From contig MU863904.1 in assembly GCA_033296885.1 (NCBI GenBank), positions 1-64,000 of the forward strand: a DNA stretch of 64,000 nt, in the 5' to 3' direction. The translations under genes were made by a program, and so were the position numbers. Source of the DNA: Triangularia verruculosa (Eukaryota > Ascomycota > Sordariomycetes > Sordariales > Podosporaceae). The notes under the pieces are model-generated. The model was not told where the DNA came from, searched no databases, and was given only the letters and a program-made list of their open reading frames with translations. Positions 10,667 to 22,655 of this stretch are shown here, one piece after another; position 1 is the stretch's first letter, and every line of letters begins with the position of its first letter.

Positions 10667-12931
10667 TTAGGCTTTGCCGGCATCTCTGACGGCTCGCATC
10701 CACCTCTCTTCTTCACCGTTGCCGCCAACGACACGGGGAGCTTTCTGGTCCGATGTCAAATTGAGAGCAGCCTGAACATCTGCCATGTTCTTCGCGCCGA
10801 GCAGCGTCATCTCGTGCTTGAGCAGATAAGCCACACCGGCACGTATCATGATGGCATCGCCTTCAAAGACATAGACATCCCAGAGCCGGGTGGCTTCATC
10901 CAGAGCGAGTTGACGTGTAAAGAGGGAGGTGAAAAGCTCCGACAGGTACGAGTCCGGAGTATGGTCCGGGAGATTGGAAAGATGGTCGCAAAGGTTTGGT
11001 GCCTTCTTAGACAAAGTCTGCAGCAACAGGTTGTAGGCTGACGATTTGGCTCCAGAATCAGATGCATAAAAGCTGAGTGGCAGGCCCCGGTTAAGGACAT
11101 TGGCAAGTGCAATGAAGGCATCCACTGGAGTTGGGAGGTTGAGGAGCAAGAGTGCCGCGATGGTCTGCAGGTATTGTCAACTTCACGCTCGGGAACTGAT
11201 GACGGAAAATAAACTTACGTTACACCCAGACACATAGCCAATGTCACTGCGGTACATGGAATATGCCCTCAACACATCCACCAAACTCTGGTTCAGTGGG
11301 CCTCCAGGCTGGAAAATACGCAGGTCTGGCCATGTGCGGTCCTGGACGTCCCTTCTGATCAGATCGAACCAGCCCACAGCACGGGTATCTTCCATGCTGG
11401 CATGTCCCGACTTGGTTTTCGCTTCAGCATCTCGGGCACGGCTCAGAGCAGCGTCAAAGGAAGTCTTGGTGAGGCCAAGATCGTTGCCAATGGCCCTCGT
11501 CCAGACAGCACCGCGGCTTCGTGGTGCAATCCCTCGCCACCACATATCCCTGGTCCTACGCTCACGAACGGCCTCATTCCACCGAGGCAGAATATCGCGC
11601 TCCCAGATGGCCATCATGCTGTTTGCTGCGATGTCTCGGCATTCGGATCTGACACGCTTGGCATCCTCCCGGCGCCTTTCGGCTTCCTGGCTCTGGGCCA
11701 TCATTTTTTGATACTCTTTCAGATGCTTGCGCTCCTCAGCGGGATCCTTGGGAGGAAGCCATGATGGCCGGGTTCGGGACAAGACAGCCTCTTTTTCTTT
11801 CGAGATTGGCAATGGGTCAATCATGATGTTGGATCGTCGAAGAGGAGGTAATTCGGCAAATGCAGATTTCACTCTGGGCTTCGCATCCGTCTCGGAAAGT
11901 CTTCTGGCAGTTGGCATTGACCCAGTGCTGGAGCGCTGGGCTCTGTGCTCCAAATCCCCAGCATGCTCCTCGAGCTTTTCTGTCAGTGCCTTGGCGTCGG
12001 GGTTCAATTCGTTCAAAGCCGAATTCCAGCTCTTGGACCTCGTTGTCACTGGGCTGGACACTCTACTAGAGGCCGCAGAACTGAGTGTCGAGAGAGCGGA
12101 GTCTGATTTCCACGTGGGCGATCGGAGGCACCCTTGCGCTACGGCAACTGGAGGCGTGCCATTCCCAATACTGCGTACTCTTTCCTTGGGAGTTCGCTCT
12201 GGGGATGGCGCTTTCGAGGAGGGCTGGCTTTTTGCGCGCTCACTGGGCGGCCTGGGCGATAGGGGCACATTATCCAAGACAAGACCATCGGGAATGTCAT
12301 CTCCGTCGTCTTCGTCACACTCCAGCTCCAGCTCGAGCGCCGATTTACGCTCTCTGTTAGACTGCCAACTGCTTCGTCGAGGCTTCGGGGTGAGATTGGG
12401 GTCCTGTGGGGCGAGCGAGAGTCCGGCCGGACTAGGACTTCTGTGGCGCGCGGTCAAGCTCAAGGCAGGGCGCAGGGCAAGGTTGCGCATTGGGAGAGGG
12501 CTCGTCTGAGGTTCAGGCAAAGGTCCGAGGCTGTTCACGCGGCCATTGATGGCTCGCAGGCTGGTGCTCTGCAGAGGAGCGATGCTTGGGCGAGATCTGA
12601 CAGAAGAGGCGGAATCCCGCTTTTGACGTGTCCTGGAAGATTCCCGAGAGCTCTGCAAGCGTGGTGTGGAAGCCGACATGGGCCGCTTCGTAACGGATCG
12701 GGAGTCATAAGGATTTGTGATGTTTTTGGGGTCGGAGAGCCGTCGAGGGTCCATTTGGCCGTCATCGAGACCGATTTCTTCAAAGTGACTGACATCGGCA
12801 AGTACGCTGCAGTCGTCCGAGGCAATGGAGCTTAGAGAGGAAGATTTCGAGGATTTTGAGGCCGTCATGCCCGGAGGAGAGCCCGGACCGGGCAGGACGG
12901 CATCGTGGACGGGTCTCTCATAGATCATCAT
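10667..12931 (-). CDS. TBC-domain (Rab GTPase-activating-like) protein with altered catalytic fingers
   Basis: Predicted regulator of Rab GTPases in membrane traffic. Two exons (11219-12931, 10667-11164; intron 11165-11218) give 736 residues. Residues 1-400 are Ser/Pro/Arg-rich and probably disordered, with many possible phosphorylation sites and an acidic patch near residue 205. A charged, probably helical linker follows at about 405-450. The TBC domain begins near MWWRGIAPRSRGAVW. The canonical arginine motif IxxDxxR appears as IRRDVQDRTW, with one extra residue before Arg, and the canonical YxQG reads YVSG (Y566-S568), so the glutamine finger is missing. The start chosen is the first ATG; only a GTG lies five codons upstream. 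Catalytic activity is therefore uncertain, though the fold is well supported. Confidence 0.85.
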
Positions 12932-15834
12932 CTTGGCATGATCCACCGGAAGACGGATATGGAGGCGGTTTTGGAGGTTTTATTGTTTGTTTTCCAGGAA
13001 TCTGAGAGTAGGGATGCGACAGGAAACGTCGCAGTGCTGTCGTTTCGGAGCCAACCGCTGGATTGACGATATGGCGCACGGCGTCTGAGCGGCAAACCCC
13101 TGAATTGCCGAACAGATGTCTCACGATAGGGTTCGGTCAAGCGAGCGATTGGGCGATAGGAATAAACAAACGTGGCGCGCGACTCGACTCGGGACAAAGC
13201 AGCTGATCGCGATATATTAAATACTCCGGTACGCAGTATGCTGTGTGAACGATTGAACTTCGTATTATGCGAGGATGGGTGAACGACGGTCGGGGGGTGC
13301 AGTATGGTGTGGTCTTGGTGTGGGCGGCTGCGGTAGTGGGTAGAGAAACAACCTGGAATACTCTGTAGCGAATGTGGGTGTGGTGTTGTTGATATGTATG
13401 GGGGGGGGGAGGGTGGTATGAACGAATGACTGGCCGACCGAGATGGACGGACCTATTGTTTGTAAAGAGAGGAAAAAAGAGCGACGTGTCGAGGAGTGGT
13501 CGAGAGGGAAGAAAAAACCGAGTCAAGAGAGGGCGCGCAAATGACGAAGGAACTAACGGCGCAAGCGAGAAGGGGGTAGGAAGCGCGGGTCCGGAAATCA
13601 GACTGGCAGACTGGATGCAACGGAGCATCAAATGTGGGGCACAGCCTATGAAAAGCTGCCGCGAGCATCTCCCAAGATGAGCTAAAATCAAGGCACAAAG
13701 GAGCCAGGAACCGGTATCTCAATCCAGAAAGTCGTGATATCAGATGCAGCCATTTCCCTGCTGTTTTTGCGATAGCGCTCCGACTATTTGACTCCAATCC
13801 GGTTGCGGCCTCTCTTCGCTGATATCATCTGCCCGGCCATCTGGATATCTGGCCACGGACGAAAACACCGCCCACCGATACCCAACGGTACAAGCTGGCC
13901 GGGCGACGGTGCCCCAGACCACAAGGTCATGGCTTGTACCACTTCCCCGGAACAGCGACCGGATCAAGGTCGGTGGCCTGGTGCCCGCACGACCGGGCCA
14001 TGCAGAGCCCCGATTCATGAAGGTATTCGGAGCATAAGCACGATTGGACGTGGTTGGCGACAGGCGGGTCTGCATATCGGCCAACCGCCAGCTCACCTTT
14101 TTGCCGGGTTACCTCCACACCTGAACAAGGCCACCGACGGCGGAGGTTGTGAAACACGTGTGGGAGGGCAACTGCCATCCTGCTGGCGGGCCGGATGTGG
14201 CGCCCGGCCAATCTCGTAACAAAAATGTACCTTGAATATCTCCATCTTGTTTTCCTTTTTCTCATCGTTCTAGAATTGTGAGATGGAGCAATCGATCGGG
14301 GCTTGGAAATGAGAAGAGGGGCACCTCTCATCTCTGGGCAGGGTTGTAGCGGGGAGGACGCTGTTTGGCCATCGGTGCTTTTCATGCTGCGCCCAGGTGC
14401 ATGAACCACAAGCTCTCCGACTCGCCGGGTGTCTTCCCCGCCTCGTCTGGTTTATCGACTGACATGTTGCACAGCAACAGCCCGACGATTACCGGTCAGT
14501 TCGGCTGTCGTTGGATCTTTGGAGTTGATCTCGCGAGCAATCCGGGGTTGAAATGCAAACGGATTTTGCCGGTATCACCGCCTTGTCCAAATTATCCACA
14601 ATTTTTGAGATTGGGGGGTTGGTTCCAGCTGGTTAGTCAGTTTGGCCACTGTTTCGCTCCGCCCGCTTCAGCTCCTTTGGCAGTCGACGACACTTTTCAC
14701 GATGGCCTCATGCAATGTCTGCCCCGAAGTCGGCCGCTACAAAAAGCAGCTAGACGGCCAGCCGTTGGGGACTTATTTCTTTTTTCACTTTTATTTTTCT
14801 CGTCCAGCCCTATCATGCCCACCTCACCCTGAAACCAAGCAAAGTTGCTTTGAAGGACTTTTGATGGATTAGCTCCCGGCTGGGCAGGCGGCATTGGCGT
14901 GAGAACCCACAGCTATTCCTTGGCGACCACTGAGTCGGTGGCAGCTTCATCCATGCAACAAAAATTGCTGCCGCTGACATACAACTCGGCGTGTAGAGGC
15001 CGCTTTATGTTCAACTCAGTAAACCATGCATGGGGCCACAGCGTGGCCAGAAAGAAAAGACTATTCTGAAGATATTCCTTCAGCTTTTGGGATCTACTAT
15101 CATGCAAGCCTCCTCAACGGGCCACACATGAGATATTGGAGCTTCAGCTACGTTATGAAGAGGGCCAGTCCCCACCGTCTTCAGAAGATATGTTAGCACT
15201 TTCAGAGTCTGTCGATATATCTATACCTTGACTCTCCAAGGGCGTTTGTCAACATTCCGTCCGATTTAGGATTACCCCAAACTCAACAATCCTCTGACAG
15301 CACTACTCCGCAATATGTCCCCCAAACAGCAATCAGGCCTCTGGAAATGAGAAGCTGGACCCTGCATATCCATCAGATGAGAATTGTATCCGCAGGTAGG
15401 ACACCTCTCCACGCCGGGATCATGTTGGCTCTTCCAAGTGGCGGCGCTCTCGGTTGCCTTCCCGGAACTTCAAGTCTTTGTTGCCCTTATATTGGCTCCT
15501 TCCCTAAGCTGACAACAGGTGTCAACTCAGTCGAGTTGAGCAATCAGGTGGGCAGAGAAGAAGTAGCGGAGACTTTGGCTCTGGACATCAGGTAGCCACA
15601 TGCTCCCAACGACGTCACACTATGAGACGGGTTGAAATGTAGCAGTAGTAGAGGAAGGAGCACCTCCCGTGCCCTCCCAAGTATAAGATGTAGCCTTATG
15701 AAGCCCATCAGCCGACTTGCACTCAAGGTACCACCTCAAAAACCGGTAGACCAACTCTCTTTCTCTCAAACGGCAAGCCCTTTACCTCCCGCCATCTGCT
15801 TCCTCTCAAAAGTCAGACACCAACCAGCCTCAAA
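12932..15834. other. Long intergenic region between divergent genes
   Basis: This 2.9-kb gap separates the divergent TBC and CVNH genes. The first 700 bp are pyrimidine-rich on the minus strand, as expected for the TBC leader. Open frames here (for example 13137-13691 on the minus strand) have low-complexity Ser/His/Pro composition and no homology that I recognise. An isolated CACGTG lies near 14155. The rest shows no gene or RNA that I can support. Confidence 0.45.
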
Positions 15835-16433
15835 ATGTTCGCTCCCGCCAACCTCTCGGCCATCTGGCTCCTCTCCCTCGTCGTCGTCCCCTTGGCCACC
15901 GCCCAGGGCACCGTCTTCAACAAGTTTCACGACTTCTCCAAGAGCTGCACAAACATCACCCTCACCAGTATCGGCTACCTCCAAGCCGACTGCCAACCCC
16001 TGGATCTCTCCAAGCCCCCGCAGACCGTTGGCGTAGACCTGAACCTGTGCGTCGGATTCGACTCGGCGATCAAGGCATTGGACTGGAGTATCTACGGTAA
16101 GTTGAGCAATGATTGCAAGGATTGCGTCTTGAACACCGACTCTGGAGCCATTATGGAATGCGTGTGTGAGGATGAGAGCACCCACGAGATCAAGAACTCA
16201 ACCTTGGATCTGGGTAAGTAGTTGTCTTCGCTTCTTGCAACGAAAGGATTACATGCGATGTCCCAGTCACTGACAGTGATACTTCTATAGACACTGGTGT
16301 TGGCAATTACAACGGCGAGGTCGTGTGCTATGCGACCGCCCCAACCACCATGTCTCAGCTGACAACTGCTTTCAGCACTTCTATTGCTACTACCACTACC
16401 TCGGGCAATATCACGACCACCACTGGCTACTAG
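15835..16433 (+). CDS. Secreted cyanovirin-N homolog (CVNH) protein
   Basis: Small presumed extracellular sugar-binding protein. Two exons (15835-16213, 16291-16433; intron 16214-16290) give 173 residues. A clear signal peptide covers residues 1-23 (hydrophobic core WLLSLVVVPLATAQG). The mature part shows two CVNH-type repeats: KSCTNITLTSIGYLQADCQ with DLNLC, then CKDCVLNTDSGAIMECVCE, NSTLDLD and YNGEVVC, matching the family's Cys and 'SxxLDLN...NGxLxC' spacing. A Thr/Ser-rich tail of about 30 residues ends in TTTTGY and is a likely O-glycosylation region; there is no hydrophobic GPI signal. Family members bind mannose-type glycans; a cell-wall or effector role here is only inference. Confidence 0.8.
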
Positions 16434-16975
16434 GCAATGGCTTCTTACCCAGGGCGTTGATAGCCAGGCAAACTGGAATACCAGGATGGAGAACCAAAAG
16501 GAGCACGTGGGCATGAAAGCAATGGGGCAAATTTGAGACTTCGACTAGGTATCGACCTGACTACGGAGTACCTCTGTTGCCTAGATTAGTTCATGACGTC
16601 TAATCAATGAAACTCACTGGTTTTGCCTCCCTCTTCAGAGATATCTATACCTAAAAAGAGACTCTCCACTCCTTACAAACGTGACACTACCCTCCGAGCG
16701 TTCAATACAAACTGGCCATGCTTCATCGTGTGTAGACTCGCATACCCAGCCGACAATTGAAGATGCATCCGCAGCTTGTCTCCAGGGGTCTTTTTACCAC
16801 TGACGATCCATAAAGGCTGCCAACCCCCCCCCCCCCTACCTTGTGATTCTTCAATGGAAACAAGACCTCAGCAACCCACTTGCCCCTTCAGCCTCTAGAT
16901 ACCTACCATATTCAGTACACTGCTCTCAGCCTGCTTCAACCAAACCCCAAAGCCCTGGCTAGCCGACGTCACAAA

Positions 16976-17280
16976 AAACGCTTTCATCACTGATAACCCA
17001 TCCTCTCCCCCCAAAAAACGAACCCAAGCTGTGCCACCCCCCCAAAATACACCAGCTCCCTCCAGAAAACCCCGGCTAACCAACATACACAAGTGGTAAA
17101 CGCTTTCATCACCGATAACCCACTACCTCTCCCCAAAAGAAAAAAAAAATCGCAATTAATAAGCCGCCAAAGGAATTACCTATACCACCAACCCACCTCT
17201 TCCCCAACCCAAGCTGTGCCACACCCCCGAAAACACCACCCACCCTCCCCCAAAAACCGGATCCCCGGCCTTCCCAAACC
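16976..17280. repeat. Imperfect direct duplication, second copy interrupted
   Basis: Copy 1 (about 16976-17067) and copy 2 (about 17098-17280) share the block ACGCTTTCATCAC-GATAACCCA and then the block AACCCAAGCTGTGCCAC followed by a C-run and AAAACACC-like sequence. In copy 2 the blocks are separated by about 65 extra bases with an A10-type run. The order of blocks is conserved, so this is a real segmental duplication followed by insertion or deletion, not simple composition. Confidence 0.75.
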
Positions 17281-17850
17281 CCTCCGTTCATGCATAGGTT
17301 CCTCCCCTTAATGACACATCCTTCCCACAAATCCCCGCAACTTCCGACCTACCTGCCAAACTACCTAAATATTCCATCTCCGCCCAATGAGCCCTCTCCA
17401 AGTCTTGATCCCTTCTTATAAGGTACCGTAGGCACGCACCGAAAGCATCAAGGACACCAAACCAGAAACCACACTCTTCAAATATCCCATGAAACAACAC
17501 CCACTCCCAAAAAAAAAAACCACCCTTAAAAAACCAAAAATCCATCCTACCCAAATTAACTCGCGTCCAAAAATCCAATCTTGAATCCCCCCCTTCGTAT
17601 TTCTGGCAGCTTACCCTACCTACTTTGCACTTGATATCCCACAAAAACACAAAAATCCATGACTTCATCCACCTACCTACCCAACACCCCCCCCCAATTC
17701 AAATCAATACCGTACATACCTACATACTACCTTAACCAGAACCACCGTGACCTACCACCCCCCCAACCAAAAAAGTTCCCGGAACGGACGGAGAAAAGAT
17801 CAAGGCACATCCGCATGACCCTCTCACCTAACACGCGACCTTCCCCGCAC

Positions 17851-17875
17851 CACACACACACACACACACACACAC
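17851..17875. repeat. (CA)n microsatellite
   Basis: Twelve or more uninterrupted CA dinucleotides in non-coding DNA within the A/C-rich stretch. Confidence 0.9.
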
Positions 17876-18585
17876 CTACACACGATCAACCGGTTTCTCC
17901 AACTCTTGGGAATCTTATATACCTACCAGGTACCTGCCTAACCAAGTTCTCTCTTCGTTCGCTGAAGAAGAAAAAAAACTGAAACCTACAACTAAACAGT
18001 CAACTGCCAAAATATCACCAAGTTACTGCATAAAGAAATCAGGTTTGTTCATTTCAAAACATTTCTCATTAAGACCCCCCCGCTTTCTCTGCCCCTAGTA
18101 CTCCTCTTGTCTAATCATCACTTCTATTTTTGTCTTCCTTGACTCGTCCTTCTCTTCGCAGCCCTGACGTGTCAAGCCTGATGCTTCTTTCCTTCTTTGC
18201 CATGCCCCACCTGATCAAAGGAGCAATAACAGGCAAATCACCACTATCAGCGACTGGCAACCGATCAAGAGAAGCACAACGCCTCACCGAACCTTTGCCC
18301 CGAACCGACTCTACCCCGAAATTTTTAGGATGCCACAAGAACACATAAAACTCCGAATCCAGAACAAAATCCAAGCATGTCACTGGAGGTCCATGAAATG
18401 ATGGTCGTCCAGGTAACGTGGAGATGAGCGTGGAGCCGCTCTGTTGGAGCTTGAGAGCGCCCGCCACCCACCAGCTGACTGAGGGGGAGAAAAGAAATGA
18501 TGCATAATATATACAAGAGCCCTCCAAGCTTCATGTCAGAAGCAAGGGGAAACCAACTGAACTTCCTTGCGCATCTTTAGCCGGC

Positions 18586-20087
18586 TCACTTGGAAGCGGG
18601 AGCAATCTTCGCAGGTGGGGTACCAAGACCGTTGCGGTTGCGGAAGAAGAGAACACCCTTACCAGGGCCCTCAGCACCCTCGGTAGCCTCAACCCACTGG
18701 CACCACCGGGCAGCCTTCCACATGGACTTGATGAAGCCGATGGAGCCATCCTTGGTGTCGGCGCGGTAGTGCTTACCCATGACGGGCTTGATAGCCTCGG
18801 TGGCCTCGTCGGCGTTGTAGAAGGGGATAGTGCTGACGTAGTGGTGGAGGACGTGGGTCTCGATAATGCCGTGAAGGAGGTGACGGCCGATGAAGCCAAA
18901 CTCACGGTCAATAGTGGCAGCGGCGCCCTTGACGAAGTCCCACTCCTCTTCGGTGTAGTGGGGAAGCGAGGGGTCGGTGTGCTGAAGGAAGGTAATGGCG
19001 ACTGTGAAATCGATGTCAGCAGACATTCTTCTTGTTGATGATTCTAAATGCTGCAGAAAGACTTACCAAGCCAGTGGTTAACCCACATATATGGGAGGAA
19101 GTACCAAACAAACATGTTGGCGGTGCCAAACTGCTTGCAAAGGTAGACAAGGATGGAGACGGTGCAGGCAATACCGATGTCGCTCATGACGATAGCCCAG
19201 GCATCACGGTTCTCATACAGGGGGCTGCGAGGGTCGAAGTGGTTGACGCCACCACCAAAACCGTTCTTCTTGCCCTGGCCACGGCCCTCTCTGTGCCTCT
19301 CGTGGTTGTTGTGGCCGGTAACGTTGGTGAGGAGGTAGTTCCACCAGCCGATGAGCTGCTGGCCGAACAGGTGGATCAGAGTAACGATGGGGGTCTCCTC
19401 AGCGAGCTCAGAGAGCTCGTGAACCATCTTGCCGAGGCGGGTGGCCTGCTGCTCGCGGTTACGGGGAAGGAAAACCATGTCACGGTCCATGTGTCCGGTG
19501 GCCTTGTGGTGCTTGCTGTGGCTCAACTGCCAGCTGTAGTAGGGGACCAAGAGGGCCGAGTGAAGGAACCAGCCGGTCACGTTGCAAACAGTCTTGGAGG
19601 CGGAAAAGGCACCATGGCCGCACTCGTGGGCAAGGACCCAGATGCCAGTACCAAAGAGACCCTGAAGGAAAGTGTAGACACCCCAGAGGACCACACGGGC
19701 GGCCTTGGAGGGGATGTTCTCGGGGGTCACATAGTTGTGCCAGAGGTAGAAGGTGGTGGCCAGAAGGGCGATGTCGCGGGCGACATAGCTGAAGCTGCGG
19801 AGGTTGGACCGCTCGAAGCAGTGCTTGGGAATGGCATCACGGATCTGCTTGATGGTGAAGTCGGGAACCTCAAACTCGTTTCCGTAGGTGTCGATGAGCT
19901 TGCCGTAGTTCTTCATGGGAGGCTGAGCGTCAGTTGAGGCGAGGGAGGAGAGCGAGGTGGACGAGGCCGAGGCACGAGGAGAATCGATAGGTGAAGCAGC
20001 GTAGCTCGAGATAGCCGAGTCGGCGTTGGCCTTCCTCTGAAAGGCGGCATTCGCGGCAGCGACGCCGGAAGACTTTCCAGAAGCCAT
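18586..20087 (-). CDS. Delta-12-type (oleate) fatty acid desaturase
   Basis: Predicted ER membrane di-iron enzyme that converts oleoyl to linoleoyl chains. Two exons (19067-20087, 18586-19001; intron 19002-19066) give 478 residues. All three histidine boxes are present: H154ECGH158, H190SKHH194 and H390VLHH394, with hydrophobic helices between them. Length and layout match fungal FAD2-type proteins; a closely related omega-3 (delta-15) enzyme cannot be excluded from sequence alone. The N-terminal 60 residues are Ser/Ala-rich. The start is the ATG opening MASGKSSG; a frame open further upstream reads as leader. The 2.5-kb upstream gap carries several ATTGG (inverse CCAAT) motifs, e.g. near 20107, 20655, 20896 and 21754, which may bind the CCAAT complex (inference). 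Confidence 0.93.
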
Positions 20088-22655
20088 GGTGAGGGATGTC
20101 GCACGAGTGATTGGGCGGAGGGGAGAAGAATGGACGCTGAGAAAAACAGCTCCGGTTACACCGTGTGCAAGAACAGCAGCAACGGGTGGAAGGAAGGGGG
20201 AGGGAAAGGGAGGGTCTAGGCGCGAGGAGTTGTTAGCACTTGAGGGGTGGTCCAGATGGTCTCTTAATCTAAGATAGCATGAGGTAGGGAAGCCACGAAC
20301 CGTCAAAAAGTCAGAACCCGGTTGACCACGAAAAGGAAAGAGGGATTGGAAAGAGCGGCCTAAAGGACAAGAGAAAAAGAAGTTGTTTCACTCAGATCCA
20401 GGATCGGGCCGGAAATTTTCGTGTGTGCGGCGGTTCGGTCTCCTTATCCGTGGGTCGATATGTCTGGTTTTGTTGGGGCACCGCTGCAACAGGAGGACCA
20501 CCCGGCACGAGTCGATACAGAATATTACCTGCAACTGCAACCACGTTGTAGCACACCCACCGTCACTGCCCATGCAGCGAGACACCTGTATTTAAACGGG
20601 GAAAGAAGGCTGGCGCCTACATAGAGTTTGCCTGCTCTGCGTGGAAGTCACGTATTGGCCACCTCACCACGAATCTCCCATCTGCATGGGATAATAGGTA
20701 CCAGAGAGAAAGGTAACTGGAGGGGGAGAGGGTCCATCACTCACCGCCTCTGGGAGGGGTGGCGGGAGACTCACATGCCAGCAGCTTCAGATGGTTTGGC
20801 ATGATGTGCTTATCCAAAGCTGAACGGGCGAGACAACTGTGCAGTTGCCCATCACACACAGTATAGGACAATATATCATGCCGAGGCCCAACCGATTGGG
20901 CTAAAGAGATGGTGCTGGAGCGAACCGGAAGCCTAGTAGCTGAGGATCGCCGTCGCCCTGCATTTTTTCCCATTTCACTTGTACATTCCAAAAGATGGAG
21001 GCGGCGGTGGTGGTGGGATGACATTCTACTGTGCCAGCTGCCAGCAAGAAACACAGCAAACCAGCGATGGCATGAGTAGAAATGAAGCCGAGGTTTCGAA
21101 GCTCAGACGCGGTGGCGAGACGGTCATTGTGCCAGCCCAACGAGAGAGCATGAAATTGACTCGTCGACCTCGATAATCTTTTTTGTCGACAGTTCCAATG
21201 CAAGTCCCATGTTGATCTCATCGATAAGATCCGCATGTGGGGTCCTGTTTGGTGGTGTCGCGGGACGGATAGGGCCCACCAACCGAATCCCAGCCAGCTG
21301 TCAGTGCTTCTTTTCGTCCCAATTCAGAATTGTCGACTGCGGGGGCGGGGTGTGTGGTCTTTTTTTTCTTTTTTTTCTTCTACCTCTCCTTTTTCTAATA
21401 TCTTTCAAACCAACCTGCCTACGTCTTTCACAAATTCCAACTGTCAATCCGCAGATATTTATATGTGCTCTTTACCCATTGTATGCCCACCATTTCTTCT
21501 TTCATGGGATCTCCTGCTTTCCCACGCCCTCGGGAGAAAACACCGGTGCCATCCATCTCGAAACATAAGAAAAAACAATTGTCGGTCTCTCTGCTGGCCA
21601 GACACAAAAGAAGTGCATGTGCAAGTCTTGGTCCTGTGGAGCAATCGGTTTTGTTGGGGGAAGCTAGACCCTTTTTGTTGAGTCTTCGAAACAACCCTTG
21701 CTATCAGCGAGGGGGCCCCTTGTTGATCTCCCATGCCCCCTTTGCGCCTGCCGTGATTGGTCGGCCAAACGGAAGGGTGCCGGAAGGATGCCGCCGGGAA
21801 GGGCGAACAACAACAAACTCGGAGGATCCGGGAGCCTTTTGAAGATCGGGCGGCGGCATCACCGGGGAGGTCCAGCCGAAAAAGCTTGACGGGCGAGCGC
21901 CGAGTCAGTCTCGGCAGTTTCGCCGAAGGTTCTTCAGACAGGGGTTTGAACCCAGACGTGGTTGCTACGTAGTTGTAAAAGTCTAACCCCAGAGCCTCAC
22001 CCATCTGTTTGGCCCAGAGAGTGCATCGGATGGCCAACATTTGAATATTTTGTATGGCTGTCAATAGGTATGTGACCGAGACATCTTGCAAGCTGACGGC
22101 ATTGGATCAACATACCGACGTCAACCTGGCGGAGCGTATTGATTCAGATCACCACCATCATCAAAAAGCCAGGCCATCTCTCTTTCTCATCACACGCGGT
22201 CTACCCTTCCCTTCAGGCAGCTCTGAGTTGCAGCTGCCAACAAGGACCTTTGTATCGGGTTCAGATCACCAGCATCGACAACACCACGGCCCACATGCGA
22301 AAGCGTAGGTAGTGTACGTTGAAATAGGATCATAAGCCATTCATCCCCGTGGCTATGATGCGGAATAGTTCTACAGCAAAGTTGAGGCCGCCCAATAATT
22401 CATCATCGACATGCAGACATATCCTCATGAAACATGTCATTATAACCGCCTCTCCCATTTTTTGCAGATCCACACTCCCCGCTATACCCGATGATACAAA
22501 AACAGAAAATAGCACCCGACACACAAGTCTAGGATATTGGATGCGCAGCCCTCCGCTGTAACTTCTTTTGTCTGCCTCGGAAAGAAAGGGAAAACAGAGG
22601 ACCAAAAGATGTAAAACTACCGCTGAAGACAAAGGGACTAATTTTACGCCACATC
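20088..22655. other. Long intergenic region upstream of the desaturase
   Basis: A 2.6-kb region between two minus-strand genes. It contains scattered ATTGG motifs, a T/C-rich tract at about 21357-21425 and no convincing gene or RNA. The part next to 20087 is the likely promoter and leader of the desaturase; the part next to 22655 is the 3' untranslated region of eIF3b. Confidence 0.5.

Larger units (their letters stand above)
16434..18585. other. Long A/C-rich, G-poor intergenic region
   Basis: This 2.15-kb gap lies between the convergent CVNH and desaturase genes. From about 16800 to 18000 the plus strand is dominated by A and C with very few G, includes a 13-C run (16824-16836), many short A and C runs and a CA microsatellite, and holds an imperfect duplication listed separately. 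Open frames on the minus strand there are Gly/Trp/Phe-rich artefacts of this composition. The last 500 bp are probably the desaturase 3' untranslated region. Confidence 0.55.

Noticed and set aside
12535..12825. Short frames opposite or within the disordered N-terminus of the TBC gene
   Set aside because: They lie in other frames of a confident gene and show no independent features.
13137..13691. A 184-codon minus-strand frame upstream of the TBC gene
   Set aside because: Pyrimidine-rich leader-type DNA gives a Ser/Pro/His/Thr-rich translation; it is more likely 5' untranslated sequence.
17109..17668. Minus-strand Gly/Trp/Phe-rich frames in the A/C-rich region
   Set aside because: They arise from the absence of stop codons in G/T-rich DNA and contain no protein-like pattern.
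19032..19937. A 301-codon open frame antisense to the desaturase
   Set aside because: It is a mirror of the strongly biased codon use in the true gene, which has all three histidine boxes; its translation is Val/Gly/Ala/Leu-rich without a domain.
21940..21965. A GGTTTGAACCC motif resembling a tRNA T-arm
   Set aside because: No acceptor, D or anticodon stems could be placed around it; it is a small palindrome.
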